A stretch of 64,000 bases of DNA from Sphingomonas sp. OK281. GTDB taxonomy: Bacteria > Pseudomonadota > Alphaproteobacteria > Sphingomonadales > Sphingomonadaceae. Position 1 is the stretch's first letter. Every line of letters begins with the position of its first letter. The notes below the pieces were generated by a model that made no database searches, had not been told where the DNA came from, and saw only the letters and a program-made list of their open reading frames with translations. Below are positions 44,263 through 53,543 of this stretch, piece after piece. The translations under genes were made by a program, and so were the position numbers. The stretch spans positions 1,302,001-1,366,000 of the forward strand of contig NZ_FOVZ01000001.1 of assembly GCF_900115295.1 (NCBI RefSeq), in the 5' to 3' direction.

Positions 44263-45087
44263 ATGACGACGCTACGCACCGAGATCGTGAAGGACGCCAT
44301 CGCCAGCCGCGTGTTTAACGACAAGATCGACCTACTTGCGGGCCATCTCGCCAAGGATATCCGCGCGCTGCTTGAGGCCCGTGGCGTGCTGATTTTTCCC
44401 GAAATCCATTTTACCGAAGCCGAACAAATCGCCTTCACCCGGACGCTCGGCATCCCGGCGTCGGAAGGCAGCGATGGCAGGACCACCGCGAAGATCTCGC
44501 TCGATGCGAAGCAGAACCCGGCAACGGCGGAGTTCCTGAAGGGTTCGCTCTACTGGCATATCGACGGCACCAACAGCGACGTGCCGATCCTCGCTTCGCT
44601 CCTGTCGTGCGTGGTGCCGGCACCGAGCGGCGGCAACACCGGTTTCTGCAACACCTATGCGGCCTATGACGCCCTGCCCGCTAGCCGACAGGCGGAGTAC
44701 GATCCTCTGCGCGTCGTCCATGCACCTTGGGCATCGCTGTTCTACTACCGCCCCGAACCCAGCCTCGACATGCTGAAGACGATGCAGGCGCTCGGCGAAA
44801 AGGACCTGCCACTGGTGTGGACGCACGCCTCGGGGCGCAAGTCGCTCATCCTCGGCTGTACCGCCCGGAACGTGGTCGGGCTCGACCCGAAGGACAGCAC
44901 CGCGCTCCTGGTCGGACTGCGCGATTGGGCGACGCGCGACGAGTTCAGCTACAGTCACGCGTGGAACACCGGTGACCTCGTCATGTGGGATAACACCGGC
45001 ACGATGCACCGTGCCGAACCCTATGACTCCACGTGCGGTCGTATGATGCTTCGCACGAAGCTTGAGGGTGACGAACCGTTTGCGTGA
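44263..45087 (+). CDS. TauD/TfdA-like Fe(II)/2-oxoglutarate dioxygenase
   Basis: A 274-residue protein of the TauD/TfdA dioxygenase family. The iron-binding HxD is in YWHIDGTNSD (His about 99, Asp about 101), the distal His is in NTGTMHRAEP, and the 2-oxoglutarate-binding Arg is in GRMMLR. Family members hydroxylate small molecules such as sulfonates, 2,4-D or carnitine precursors. CAGGAG precedes the ATG at 44263. The substrate is unknown: neighbours (DUF2147 and a two-component system) give no pathway. Confidence 0.85.
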   Translation: MTTLRTEIVKDAIASRVFNDKIDLLAGHLAKDIRALLEARGVLIFPEIHFTEAEQIAFTRTLGIPASEGSDGRTTAKISLDAKQNPATAEFLKGSLYWHIDGTNSDVPILASLLSCVVPAPSGGNTGFCNTYAAYDALPASRQAEYDPLRVVHAPWASLFYYRPEPSLDMLKTMQALGEKDLPLVWTHASGRKSLILGCTARNVVGLDPKDSTALLVGLRDWATRDEFSYSHAWNTGDLVMWDNTGTMHRAEPYDSTCGRMMLRTKLEGDEPFA

Positions 45088-45241
45088 TACCCCATGTTAA
45101 GTATCTGCACGGTTTTTCCCGAAGCAGGTTTCGTGGCAAATTGGACGACGACCCGCTTTCAGACTTCCACAGGCCGCTTTGCGGACCCCAACTTCAGCCA
45201 CCTGTTCACGTCCCGTCGTCCGAGAGCCTACCCTGCCCCGG

Positions 45242-45667
45242 TTACCGGCCTATGCCGTAGGTCTGACAGAGTCCGCGGGTATATTCGAGCGCTGGAACGT
45301 CACATTCGCGCGCCCGACGGGTGAACTGGGATACCGTCGCACCGGTGGTCTTCACAAAATCCTTCACCCGCAGCGTCGTTTCGCGATAATCCAGTTCGAA
45401 TCCTTCGAGCAAGATCAACGCAACACCGCCCTCAACCGTCCGCGCAGCCTCAGGCGCATTGGCGGTATAGGTTCGCTCGATGTGGCCAAGGTATTGGATC
45501 ATGACGGCGTACCGGTCCTTTGGCGAAGCCGAGCGCTTCACCGCGCACCAGTCATCGCCCGACAACGTGTCGAGCAGCGCAAACAATGCGTCGATATGCC
45601 TGCCCCATTCGCGCGGGTTAGCTCCGATCGTCTCGATCAGGGCAAGGGTCTGTTCTCTGTTGTTCAA
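45242..45667 (-). CDS. Hypothetical cytosolic protein
   Basis: A 141-residue protein with no signal or membrane segment. It starts with TTG at 45667, preceded by GGGAGG with 5-base spacing, a strong initiation site. The sequence is helical: LALIETIGANPREWGRHIDALFALLDTLSGDDW, AVMIQYLGHIERTYTANAPEAARTVEGGVALILLEGFELDYRET. I recognise no family. It is bordered by the TauD-like dioxygenase gene and an acyltransferase gene. Confidence 0.6.
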   Translation of the reverse strand: MNNREQTLALIETIGANPREWGRHIDALFALLDTLSGDDWCAVKRSASPKDRYAVMIQYLGHIERTYTANAPEAARTVEGGVALILLEGFELDYRETTLRVKDFVKTTGATVSQFTRRARECDVPALEYTRGLCQTYGIGR

Positions 45668-45878
45668 GCCAACCTCCCGGCGGGATCATGTAGCTGCGCT
45701 TGAGCGTCCAGCCATCTTACATCTACGGATCCTAGGCCTTGAGCCAAGGGCTCGATGGCGATGGACCCACGATCGGTCATTCGATGTCTCTTAGCCCCGT
45801 ATGAGCTCTTGTACGGCTCGAAGCGGATCGAACACAGATAGGCAACTCGGACGACGCGATCGCGATCGCGATCGGCCA

Positions 45879-46313
45879 TCACTCGAACTCGAGATCCTTG
45901 ATGCGCACGGCATAGGGCGGACAGTAGAGCCCGTGCGCGTCGGTAGATTTGGCGACCACCGATCCGGCGTTGATGACGCACCCCTCTCGCACGATGACGC
46001 CCGGGTAAATGGTGACGTTGGCGCCTACCCAGCAGCCACGTTCGATCAGAACAGGCCGAAGTCGGTCCCCATCGACACCCCGCCGCCAGACCGAGCGCGT
46101 AATGTGATGGGTCAGTGATATGATCGTGCACCGGTAGCTGATCCGCACCGCTTCGCCGATCTCGACGCCACCGCCGGCGTCGATGAGCCCCTCGGGCCCA
46201 ACGAACGCCCCCTTCCGAAGGATCAGCCGCTGCGGATCGACGACCGTGCAGCTGGGATCGATGAAGGCCCCCTCCTCCATTGTGATCAGGCTCAGCATGT
46301 CTTTGGTCAGCAC
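45879..46313 (-). CDS. Hexapeptide-repeat acyltransferase (left-handed beta-helix)
   Basis: A protein of about 144 residues, shorter than the usual sugar O-acetyltransferases (about 185). The repeats are visible as GAFIDPSCTVVDPQRLILRKGAFVGPEGLIDAGGGVEIGEAVRISYRCTIISLTHHI and RGCWVGANVTIYPGVIVREGCVINAGSVVAKSTDAHGLYCPPYAVRIKDLEFE, with one His in THH that could be catalytic. The start is GTG at 46313 or ATG at 46298. It likely transfers an acetyl group to a sugar or similar acceptor. It stands alone between the hypothetical gene and a TonB-receptor gene. Confidence 0.8.
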   Translation of the reverse strand: MLTKDMLSLITMEEGAFIDPSCTVVDPQRLILRKGAFVGPEGLIDAGGGVEIGEAVRISYRCTIISLTHHITRSVWRRGVDGDRLRPVLIERGCWVGANVTIYPGVIVREGCVINAGSVVAKSTDAHGLYCPPYAVRIKDLEFE

Positions 46314-46385
46314 GGGCGTCTTTTCTCAATTCGGCAATCAGGCATGCCTCGGGGAGACGTCCCTAACGGTCAATTCCCAGCCGCC

Positions 46386-49307
46386 TCAATAGCGAACCTT
46401 CGCGCCCGCGTAGAAGTACCGACCGACCGGCGAGATCGGCACGTTGGTCTCGAAGCCGATGTCGGGCTTCTGGTCGGCGAGATTGTTGACGCCGCCATAG
46501 AACGAGAACCGCTGGTCGACGGCGACCTCCGCCTGCACGTCGTGCTGCCACAGTTCCTTGTACCGGAAATAGCGCGGATCGACGAGGCTCGGGTTCGCGT
46601 CGGTGTCGGCCTTCGCGAAACGGCGGACACCGTCCTGCCAGCGCAGATTGTAGCTGAGGGTCAGCGCCCCCGCGGTCCAGCTCGGCGAGAAGGTAAAAGT
46701 GTATTTCGGGCGGAAGGGCTGGTCGACATTGTCCTCGGCGATCGCGCCCGGCGTGGCGACCTGTTCGAGCTTGTCGAGATAGCCGCCGACCAGACGGATA
46801 TCGAACGCCCCCATACGCGCCGTCCGGAAGCGATAGGCGATGTTGAGTTCGGCGCCGGCGGTGCGGAACGCCGCGACGTTCTGCGGCTGCACGACATAGC
46901 CGTTGATGAACCCGGTGCCGCGCTCTCGACCGATCGCGTTGCAATAGGCGTTGTCGAGCGTCGGCTGGTCGACGCACAGCGAGGCGATCGTGTTCGCGTC
47001 AGGCGTGTTGATCGCGTCGCGCAACCGGATGTCGTACCAGTCGAGCCCGATCGACAACCCCGAGATCGGCCGCACCACGACACCCGCCGTCCAGGTGCGG
47101 GCGACTTCGGCGCGCAGATCCGGATTGCCCTGCTGCGTGCCGGGGATGAAGATCGTCGCGTTCGGGTTGTTCTGCGCGGTGAAGGTGGCGGGATTGCCCC
47201 CTGCCCCGGTGATCAGCGTCTGGCAGTTCGCGGTGCGGAACTGCGTCCCGAGCGTGCGGTTGCCGAGGTAGCACGGGTCGGAGAAGAAATTGCTGCTGCC
47301 GGTCTGTGGGCGGAAGATCTCGCCGATGTTGGGCGCGCGGACCGAGCGGCCGTACGAGCCGCGGAAGCTGATCTCGCGGATCGGCGCGTAGATGCCGTTG
47401 AACTGGTAGGCGCGGGTCGAGCCGACCGTCGAATAATCAGAATAGCGTCCGGCGGCACCGACCGAGAGCAGGCTGGCGAACGGCACGTCCTTCAGGATCG
47501 GCGCGTTGAGCTCACCGAACGCTTCCCAGACATCGAAATGGCCGCTCGACGGGGTCGGCAGGATGTATTCGTCATATTGGTAGAACGCGTTGTCGGTGAT
47601 CGCCTGCGCGGGGCGGAAGCTGCTCGATTCACGGCGATATTCGCCTCCGACCGCGAACGCGACCGGGCCGCCGGGCAGCGTGAAGAACTGCCCGAAGTCG
47701 CCGTTCAGCGAGGCGTTGGCGACGTGTTGGGTAAGACGCGCATCACTTGCCGGGTTGCTCAGGAAATAGCCGAACGAGGCCGGGTCCACGGTTTTGCCGC
47801 CGAACGTATTGACGGGGACGCAACCCGCGGCGCGAGCATCCGCCGAACGGCAGACGATCGTTCCCCCCGGCCCGCGCACCGCATCGAGCGCGTTCAGGAA
47901 TCGATCGTTCAGGCGGTCGTTGAGCTTGGTCGCGCGGACGTCGGTCTGGCCGTAGGTGTAGGACACGTCGTAGCTGGCATGCTCCGAGATGCGGCCGGTG
48001 ACGTCGACGACACCGCGATAGGTGCGGCGGCGGTCTTCTTCGCCACGGCGCGGGATATCGAAATTGTTGCGGTTGACGTCGACCGAGGACAGCCCGGCCG
48101 CGGTCGCGGCGGCGAGGATGCTCGCCGGTATGTACGGATTGTCGAGCGCGATGGTCGCCGGATAATTGCCGCCATAACCGCCGAAGCTGGTCACGGTCGA
48201 CTGGACGAACTTGCCCTCCAGGCTGATCTTGAACGCGTCCGAGGCGTCGTAATGCGTCAGCGCGTTGACCGCGTGGCGGCGCGTCCGCGGGAAGATGTCG
48301 CCGATATAGCCGGCGACCGGCGTATCGTCGCCGCCCACGGAGTAGCCATCATTCTGCAGGAAACGGCCGGGCGTATAGACCGCGCCGTCGCCACGGAATG
48401 TCTGGTCGCCGATATACACGATGCCCTGGTTCGAGCTGTACGGATAGCGCAGGTCGCGCACCGGTCCGATCTTGTAGCTGCCGACGCGCGTCGGATCGTA
48501 ATTGTCGAGGTTGACGAAATACTGGCGGTCGTTGCGGGCGAGATACGCGCGGCCGTCGTTCGCGAGCGGCTGGTCGGCATTATACTCGTAGGCGAGCGTC
48601 AGGTTGCCGCGGCCATCGGCGAAGTTGCGGCCCGCGATCAGCGAGGCGAAGCGGTTGGCGGCGTCGCCTCGCTCGGAGATGCCGAACTGGCTGCGCGCTG
48701 CGACGCCGTCGAAATCGCGCTTCATCACGAAGTTGACCACGCCTGAGACGCCGTCCGCGCCGTACACGGCGGAGGCGGCGCCGGTGAGCACGTCGACGCG
48801 CTCGATCAAGTCGGTCGGGATCGCGTTGATGTCGACCGCCGCGGTGTCGGGCTGGCCGGCGACGTGGCGGCGGCCATTGACGAGCACCAGCGTACGGTTG
48901 GGGCCAAGCCCGCGCAGGTCGAGCAGGTTGAGCCCGACCTGCCCGAAGCTGCCGTCCGCCTGCGCGTTGCCCGCAGTCCGCGTGCTGTCACGCGAGTTGG
49001 TGAGCGCCGGCACACGCTGGAGGAAGGTCGTGACGTTGGTGTTGCCCGACTTCTGGAGGTCGGCGGCACTAAACGAGACGATCGGGTTGGGCGCTTCGTA
49101 ATCCGGGCGCGCGATGCGTGACCCGGTGACGACGATCTCGGTAGCAGGGTCCGCGGCCGGATCGGCAGCGGCGGATGCCGGCGTATCGGTGGTCGGCGTA
49201 TCGGTGGTCGGCGTATCGGTGGTCGGCGGGGCGACCTGTGCCTGTACCGAGGTTGCGGCAAGCAGCGCGACGCCGGACAGCAGATGACGACGGCGAAGGA
49301 TACGCAT
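46386..49307 (-). CDS. TonB-dependent receptor near the sugar ABC importer
   Basis: A 973-residue outer-membrane receptor: signal peptide (MRILRRRHLLSGVALLAATSVQA), a linker with a short repeat (TTDTP three times), TonB-box region TEIVVTGSRIARP (about 55-67), plug motifs (VLVNGRRHVAGQPDTAAVDINAIP and LTGAASAVYGADGVSGVVNF), then a long barrel ending GAKVRY. The type is common in sphingomonads for carbohydrate-like or other complex ligands. It is divergent from a complete sugar ABC importer (172 bases between), so it may bring the same oligosaccharide across the outer membrane. Confidence 0.92.
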   Translation of the reverse strand: MRILRRRHLLSGVALLAATSVQAQVAPPTTDTPTTDTPTTDTPASAAADPAADPATEIVVTGSRIARPDYEAPNPIVSFSAADLQKSGNTNVTTFLQRVPALTNSRDSTRTAGNAQADGSFGQVGLNLLDLRGLGPNRTLVLVNGRRHVAGQPDTAAVDINAIPTDLIERVDVLTGAASAVYGADGVSGVVNFVMKRDFDGVAARSQFGISERGDAANRFASLIAGRNFADGRGNLTLAYEYNADQPLANDGRAYLARNDRQYFVNLDNYDPTRVGSYKIGPVRDLRYPYSSNQGIVYIGDQTFRGDGAVYTPGRFLQNDGYSVGGDDTPVAGYIGDIFPRTRRHAVNALTHYDASDAFKISLEGKFVQSTVTSFGGYGGNYPATIALDNPYIPASILAAATAAGLSSVDVNRNNFDIPRRGEEDRRRTYRGVVDVTGRISEHASYDVSYTYGQTDVRATKLNDRLNDRFLNALDAVRGPGGTIVCRSADARAAGCVPVNTFGGKTVDPASFGYFLSNPASDARLTQHVANASLNGDFGQFFTLPGGPVAFAVGGEYRRESSSFRPAQAITDNAFYQYDEYILPTPSSGHFDVWEAFGELNAPILKDVPFASLLSVGAAGRYSDYSTVGSTRAYQFNGIYAPIREISFRGSYGRSVRAPNIGEIFRPQTGSSNFFSDPCYLGNRTLGTQFRTANCQTLITGAGGNPATFTAQNNPNATIFIPGTQQGNPDLRAEVARTWTAGVVVRPISGLSIGLDWYDIRLRDAINTPDANTIASLCVDQPTLDNAYCNAIGRERGTGFINGYVVQPQNVAAFRTAGAELNIAYRFRTARMGAFDIRLVGGYLDKLEQVATPGAIAEDNVDQPFRPKYTFTFSPSWTAGALTLSYNLRWQDGVRRFAKADTDANPSLVDPRYFRYKELWQHDVQAEVAVDQRFSFYGGVNNLADQKPDIGFETNVPISPVGRYFYAGAKVRY
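49181..49225. repeat. Three perfect 15-base tandem repeats in the receptor gene
   Basis: The unit GCGTATCGGTGGTCG occurs three times head-to-tail. It lies within the receptor coding region just after the signal peptide and encodes the repeated five-residue word PTTDT on the minus strand. A multiple of three keeps the frame, so copy number can vary by slippage without breaking the gene. Confidence 0.95.
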
Positions 49308-49478
49308 GACTTTTCTCCCTGTTCGCCGGCATTGGCCCCCGCCAGCGTTGCGTCCCGCTTAGGCGCATCGGCCGTTGGGGAGCAAGCATGTCGCCCGCGC
49401 AAACCCCGCCAAGGCATTAACCTAGCGCAATATTTCGCCGGTTATCGTCTCGCGCGGGGGGTGGCGCGGAACGCCGTG

Positions 49479-50756
49479 ATGCGCCACGATCCGGCGATGG
49501 GGGAGCAGGCGCACGACTGGACGCGGAGAGCCGCATTGGGACTCCTGCCGACGCTCGGCCTGGCGGCCTGTACCGGCCCGCGCGGCCCCGAACCGCTGAG
49601 ATTCTGGGCGATGAGCTACGAAGGCGATTATTCGCCGATGCTCATGCCCGCCTTCACTGCCGCGACGGGGATCCCGGTCGACGTCCAGTCGCTGCCGGCG
49701 ACCGCAGCGCATGAAAAGCTGCTGACCGCGCAGGCCGGCGGCGCGATGCCCGACGTGCTGATGCTGTATACTGGCTGGGTCCAGGAGTTCGCGACGATCG
49801 GCGCGATCGCCCCGATCCCGTCGCCTGCGCTGGTCGCGGACATGTTTCCGGGCGTGCTCGATGCCACCAGGGTCGGCGGTCGAGACTTTGCAGTGCCATG
49901 GTCGGTCGCACCGCAGGTTCAGTTCTACCGCCGCGACATTCTCGCCAGGGCGGGCTATGCCGAACCCGCCGAAGATTGGGACGGCTGGCTCCGCATGGGT
50001 CGTGCGATCAAGCGACAGCGGCCTGACGACTTCGTGTTCATGCTCCTGCTCAACTGGCCCGACATGCTCATGACGATGCTCGGCCAGACCGGCGCGACGA
50101 TGCTCCGCGACCACGATACGCGCGGTAACTTCCAGACGCCGGAGGCACGGACCGCATTCGCCTATTACGCCCGGATCTTCGCCGAAAAGCTCGCGCCGAA
50201 AGCGCTCTCGACCGAGATCCAGGACCCGGTCGCGGCGTTTGCGCAAGGCTATTTCGCGATCTGGCCGACCGGTCCGACGACGTTGCTCGACCTGCATCGC
50301 CGCGCCGCCGAAATCCCTGCCGAGCACTGGGGAACCGCACGGCTCGCCGGTCCGCACGGTGTCGGCGCGGTGTCGGGCCTGAGTACCAGCCTGTGCGTTT
50401 CCGCCTCGACGCCGCGCGCGGCCGAAGCCTGGACGCTGGTTCGCCACCTTAGTTCGCCGGCGAGCGAACTCCGGTACCAGACCATGATCGGCAATCTTCC
50501 CGCTCGCCTGAGCGCGTGGTCCTCGCCGCAACTGCGTGCGCCGATACTCGCGCCGTTCAAGGAGCAGATGCGCTTTCCCGCTGTCGCGCCGAGGGTCATC
50601 GAGTGGGAACGGATAAAGCTCGAAATCCAGTTCGCCGCCGAGCGCGTCGTGCGGGACGTCCAGACGACCGCGCAGGCGCTGGCAGGGCTCGACACACGCG
50701 TCGACCAGTTGCTCGCCAAACGCCGTGCGCTGGTCGAGGCGGGGAAGCGCGCATGA
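49479..50756 (+). CDS. Sugar ABC importer, substrate-binding lipoprotein
   Basis: About 425 residues. The N-terminus shows a twin-arginine motif (DWTRRAALGLLPTLGLAACTG) followed by the lipobox LAAC, so it is likely a Tat-exported lipoprotein. The body is a solute-binding protein of the carbohydrate (UgpB/MalE-like) class: FWAMSYEGDYSPMLMPAFTAATGIPVDVQSLPATAAHEKLLTAQAGGAMPDVLML, then WDGWLRMGRAIK and FAQGYFAIWPTGP. The start is uncertain: ATG 49479 is used; ATG 49497 or upstream GTG are options. It overlaps the first permease gene (ATGA). Confidence 0.87.
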   Translation: MRHDPAMGEQAHDWTRRAALGLLPTLGLAACTGPRGPEPLRFWAMSYEGDYSPMLMPAFTAATGIPVDVQSLPATAAHEKLLTAQAGGAMPDVLMLYTGWVQEFATIGAIAPIPSPALVADMFPGVLDATRVGGRDFAVPWSVAPQVQFYRRDILARAGYAEPAEDWDGWLRMGRAIKRQRPDDFVFMLLLNWPDMLMTMLGQTGATMLRDHDTRGNFQTPEARTAFAYYARIFAEKLAPKALSTEIQDPVAAFAQGYFAIWPTGPTTLLDLHRRAAEIPAEHWGTARLAGPHGVGAVSGLSTSLCVSASTPRAAEAWTLVRHLSSPASELRYQTMIGNLPARLSAWSSPQLRAPILAPFKEQMRFPAVAPRVIEWERIKLEIQFAAERVVRDVQTTAQALAGLDTRVDQLLAKRRALVEAGKRA

Positions 50757-51634
50757 CCCGCCAGGAACGCGCCGCCTGGCTCTTCTCCGCGCCGGTCCTC
50801 GCGATCATCGCGCTCGTCTTCGTCCTGCCGACTACGCTGGCGATGGCGTTGTCGGTCACCGATTACTCGATCTATGCGCTCGCCGACTGGACGAACCTGC
50901 GCTTTGTCGGGCTCGGCAATTTCATCGACCTGTTCTCGACTCCGCTGTTCTGGCGGGCGATCGGCAACACCGCGCTGTTCGCGGTGCTCGGCGTACCGAT
51001 GGCGATCGGGGCGTCGTTGGCGGTCGCGCTGCTGCTGAACGATGTGACCGTGCGGTGGAAGCCGCTGTGGCGCGTGCTGCTGTTCGCGCCCTACGTCACC
51101 AGCATCGTCGCGACCGCGGTGGTGTGGCGGTTCCTGTTCAACGAGCGCTCGGGCCTCATCAACCGCGCATTGGCGCTAGTCGGCCTGGCGCCGGTCGACT
51201 GGCTCGGCAACCCGCATACATCGATTCCGGCGATCCTGATCTTCGTCACGTGGAAGATCTTCGGCTACAACATGATCGTCTTCACCGCCGCGCTCTCCGC
51301 GGTGCCGCAGGACCTGATGGAGGCCGCGCGGCTCGAAGGCGCCGGTCGCTGGGGCCGCTTCCGCCACGTCACCCTCCCCGCGATCGGCCCGACGTTGCTG
51401 CTCGCCGCGGTGATGAGCATCGCGGGCTTCCTCCAGATCTTCGCCGAGCCCTATGTGATGACGCTCGGCGGCCCGGCGCAAAGCACCACGACGATCCTGT
51501 ATTTCATGTTCGACGAGGGCTTCAAATGGTGGAATCTGGGGCAAGCGAGTGCGGTCGCGTTCGTGCTGTTCCTGATGATCCTCGCGCTGACGATGGTCCA
51601 GACGCGGATCGGAAGGCGCTACGAATGGCTCTGA
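50753..51634 (+). CDS. Sugar ABC importer permease (MalF/UgpA type)
   Basis: A 293-residue inner-membrane permease with six hydrophobic segments. It has the binding-protein-dependent transport signature EAARLEGAGRWGRFRHVTLPAIGPTLL (EAA loop contacting the ATPase) and PYVTSIVATAVVWRFLFNERSGLINRAL typical of MalF-class permeases. The ATG overlaps the stop of the binding-protein gene (ATGA), and the 3' end overlaps the next permease gene by 10 bases. Confidence 0.92.
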   Translation: MTRQERAAWLFSAPVLAIIALVFVLPTTLAMALSVTDYSIYALADWTNLRFVGLGNFIDLFSTPLFWRAIGNTALFAVLGVPMAIGASLAVALLLNDVTVRWKPLWRVLLFAPYVTSIVATAVVWRFLFNERSGLINRALALVGLAPVDWLGNPHTSIPAILIFVTWKIFGYNMIVFTAALSAVPQDLMEAARLEGAGRWGRFRHVTLPAIGPTLLLAAVMSIAGFLQIFAEPYVMTLGGPAQSTTTILYFMFDEGFKWWNLGQASAVAFVLFLMILALTMVQTRIGRRYEWL

Positions 51635-52473
51635 AACCCCGTGCGATCCTCGCCAATGCCGCGGTGGCGGCCCTGACGGCGGTGACGATAGCGCCGCTGC
51701 TCTACATGGTGATCGTCTCGTTCATGCCGCGCGGCGAGTCGAGCAACCTCCCGACGCCGCTCTGGCCATCGCATTGGTCGTTGGAGAATTACCACGAGCT
51801 ACTCGTCCGGCGGCTGATCGACGGCGCGTGGTTCGACTACCGGATCGTCCCGGCACTGTTCAACAGCGTCGCGATCGCCGCGATCTCGACCTTGCTCGGC
51901 CTGCTGCTGACGGTGCCGGCCGGCTACGCCTTCGCCAAGCTGCGCTTCCGCGGGCGCGAGCGGTTGCTGAAGATCCTGATCGCCTCGCTGGTCGTGCCGG
52001 GCCAGGTCGCGATGCTGCCGCTTTTCCTGATCTTCAAGCAACTCGGCTTGGTGAACAGCTATGCCGGCGTGATCCTGCCGAGCCTCGCGGGCATCTTCGC
52101 GATCCTGTTCGTGCGGCAGGCGACGCTCGCGATCCCCGACGAGATGATCGACGCGGCCCGGATCGACGGCGCGAGCGAGGCGCGGATTTTCGTGACGATC
52201 GTCCTCCCCCTCCTCACCCCCATCGTCGTCACGCTGGCGCTGTTCATGTTCCTCGGCTCGTGGAACGACTTCCTCTGGCCGCTGATCGTGCTGGCCGACC
52301 AGCATCTCTACACACTACCGGTCGCGGTCGCGGCGATCGCGCGCGAGCATTCGGCGGACGGCGAACTGATGATGGCGGCCGCGGTCGTCACGACGATGCC
52401 GGTGCTGCTGCTGTTCCTCGCGATGCAGCGTTATTATCTGACCGGGCTGCTCGGCGGCAGCGTGAAGGGATAG
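51625..52473 (+). CDS. Sugar ABC importer permease (MalG/UgpE type)
   Basis: A 282-residue permease of the MalG class with six hydrophobic segments. Key stretches are NSVAIAAISTLLGLLLTVPAGYAFAKLRFRGR, the EAA-loop DAARIDGASEARIFVTIVLPLLTPIVVTLALFMFLGSWNDFLWP, and the C-terminal FLAMQRYYLTGLLGGSVKG. GGAAGG inside the preceding gene provides the ribosome binding site. The last 40 bases overlap the end of the ATPase gene, which is on the other strand. Confidence 0.92.
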   Translation: MALKPRAILANAAVAALTAVTIAPLLYMVIVSFMPRGESSNLPTPLWPSHWSLENYHELLVRRLIDGAWFDYRIVPALFNSVAIAAISTLLGLLLTVPAGYAFAKLRFRGRERLLKILIASLVVPGQVAMLPLFLIFKQLGLVNSYAGVILPSLAGIFAILFVRQATLAIPDEMIDAARIDGASEARIFVTIVLPLLTPIVVTLALFMFLGSWNDFLWPLIVLADQHLYTLPVAVAAIAREHSADGELMMAAAVVTTMPVLLLFLAMQRYYLTGLLGGSVKG

Positions 52474-53543
52474 GCGCGGCCATCGGCGCCGAACACATGC
52501 GCGTCCTCGGGGGCGACGCCGACGCGCAGGAGCTCGCCAAGCGTAACCGAACGATCCCCCGGCAATTGCGCGACGATCGTATCCGCCGCGCCGCGCGCGC
52601 CGAGATGCGCGAACGACAACGGCCCAAGTCGCTCGAACAGCTCGACCGCACCAACGAACGGCCCTGCGTCGTCGACATGCAGATGTTCGGGCCGAATCCC
52701 GAGCGTAACCGCCGCGCCGACCGCGTCCTCCGGCACGATCGTGCTGGTCCTCACCATCTCGCCGCCCGCCAACCTTATGGTCGTACCGCCATCGTCGACC
52801 GACCCGATCGTTGCCGCAAGCAGGTTCATCCCCGGCGAGCCGATCGCCGCGGCGACGGCCAGACTCGCCGGCCGCCGATACACCTCGATCGGCGGCCCGA
52901 CCTGCTCGACACGCCCCTCGCTCATCACGACGATGCGATTGGCGAGCGTCATCGCCTCCAGTTGATCGTGCGTGACATAGATCATCGTCGCGCCAAGCTG
53001 CTGATGCAGCCGAGCAAATTCATGCCGCATCCGCGCGCGCAGGTTGGCATCGAGGTTCGACAGCGGCTCATCGAGCAACAAAACCTTGGGCCGACGCACC
53101 ACTGCGCGCGCGATCGAGACGCGCTGGCGCTGCCCGCCCGACAATGCACGCGGCCGCCGGTCGAGCAATTCCGACAGATCGAGCATCGCCGCGACCTCCG
53201 CAACCCGCTCGGCAATCTCGCGCTTGGCGACCTTCGCGACTTTCAACGGAAACGCGATATTTTCGGCGACCGTAAGATGCGGGTAGAGCGCGTAGGACTG
53301 GAACACCATCGCCAGCCCGCGATCCGACGGCGCCGCATCGGTCACGTCGCGCTCGCCGATCACCACCCTCCCGGCGCTTGGCACCTCAAGCCCGGCGATC
53401 ATCCGCAACAGTGTCGACTTGCCGCAACCCGACGGCCCGACGAGCACGACGAACTCGCCCTCCTCGATCGTCAGGTCGGTTGGCTGGAGCACAGTCGTGT
53501 CGCCGAAGCGCTTAAAAAGTCCGCAGATTTCAACGCTCGCCAC
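52434..53543 (-). CDS. Sugar ABC importer ATP-binding protein (MalK/UgpC type)
   Basis: A 369-residue ABC ATPase with Walker A GPSGCGKST (about 36-44), Q-loop MVFQSYALYPHLTVAENI, signature LSGGQRQRVSIARAVVRRP, Walker B VLLLDEPLSNLD and the H-loop VTHDQLEA. The C-terminal part (about 235-369) is the MalK-like regulatory OB-type domain (LGIRPEHLHV). It completes the importer formed by the binding protein and two permeases. Unusually it is on the opposite strand, converging on and overlapping the permease by 40 bases. No start ambiguity is apparent at 53543. Confidence 0.93.
   Translation of the reverse strand: MASVEICGLFKRFGDTTVLQPTDLTIEEGEFVVLVGPSGCGKSTLLRMIAGLEVPSAGRVVIGERDVTDAAPSDRGLAMVFQSYALYPHLTVAENIAFPLKVAKVAKREIAERVAEVAAMLDLSELLDRRPRALSGGQRQRVSIARAVVRRPKVLLLDEPLSNLDANLRARMRHEFARLHQQLGATMIYVTHDQLEAMTLANRIVVMSEGRVEQVGPPIEVYRRPASLAVAAAIGSPGMNLLAATIGSVDDGGTTIRLAGGEMVRTSTIVPEDAVGAAVTLGIRPEHLHVDDAGPFVGAVELFERLGPLSFAHLGARGAADTIVAQLPGDRSVTLGELLRVGVAPEDAHVFGADGRAYPFTLPPSSPVR

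Noticed and set aside
46344..48746. 800-codon open frame antisense to the second TonB receptor.
   Set aside because: Despite its length it has no domain, signal or initiation site; the minus strand has signal peptide, plug and barrel features.
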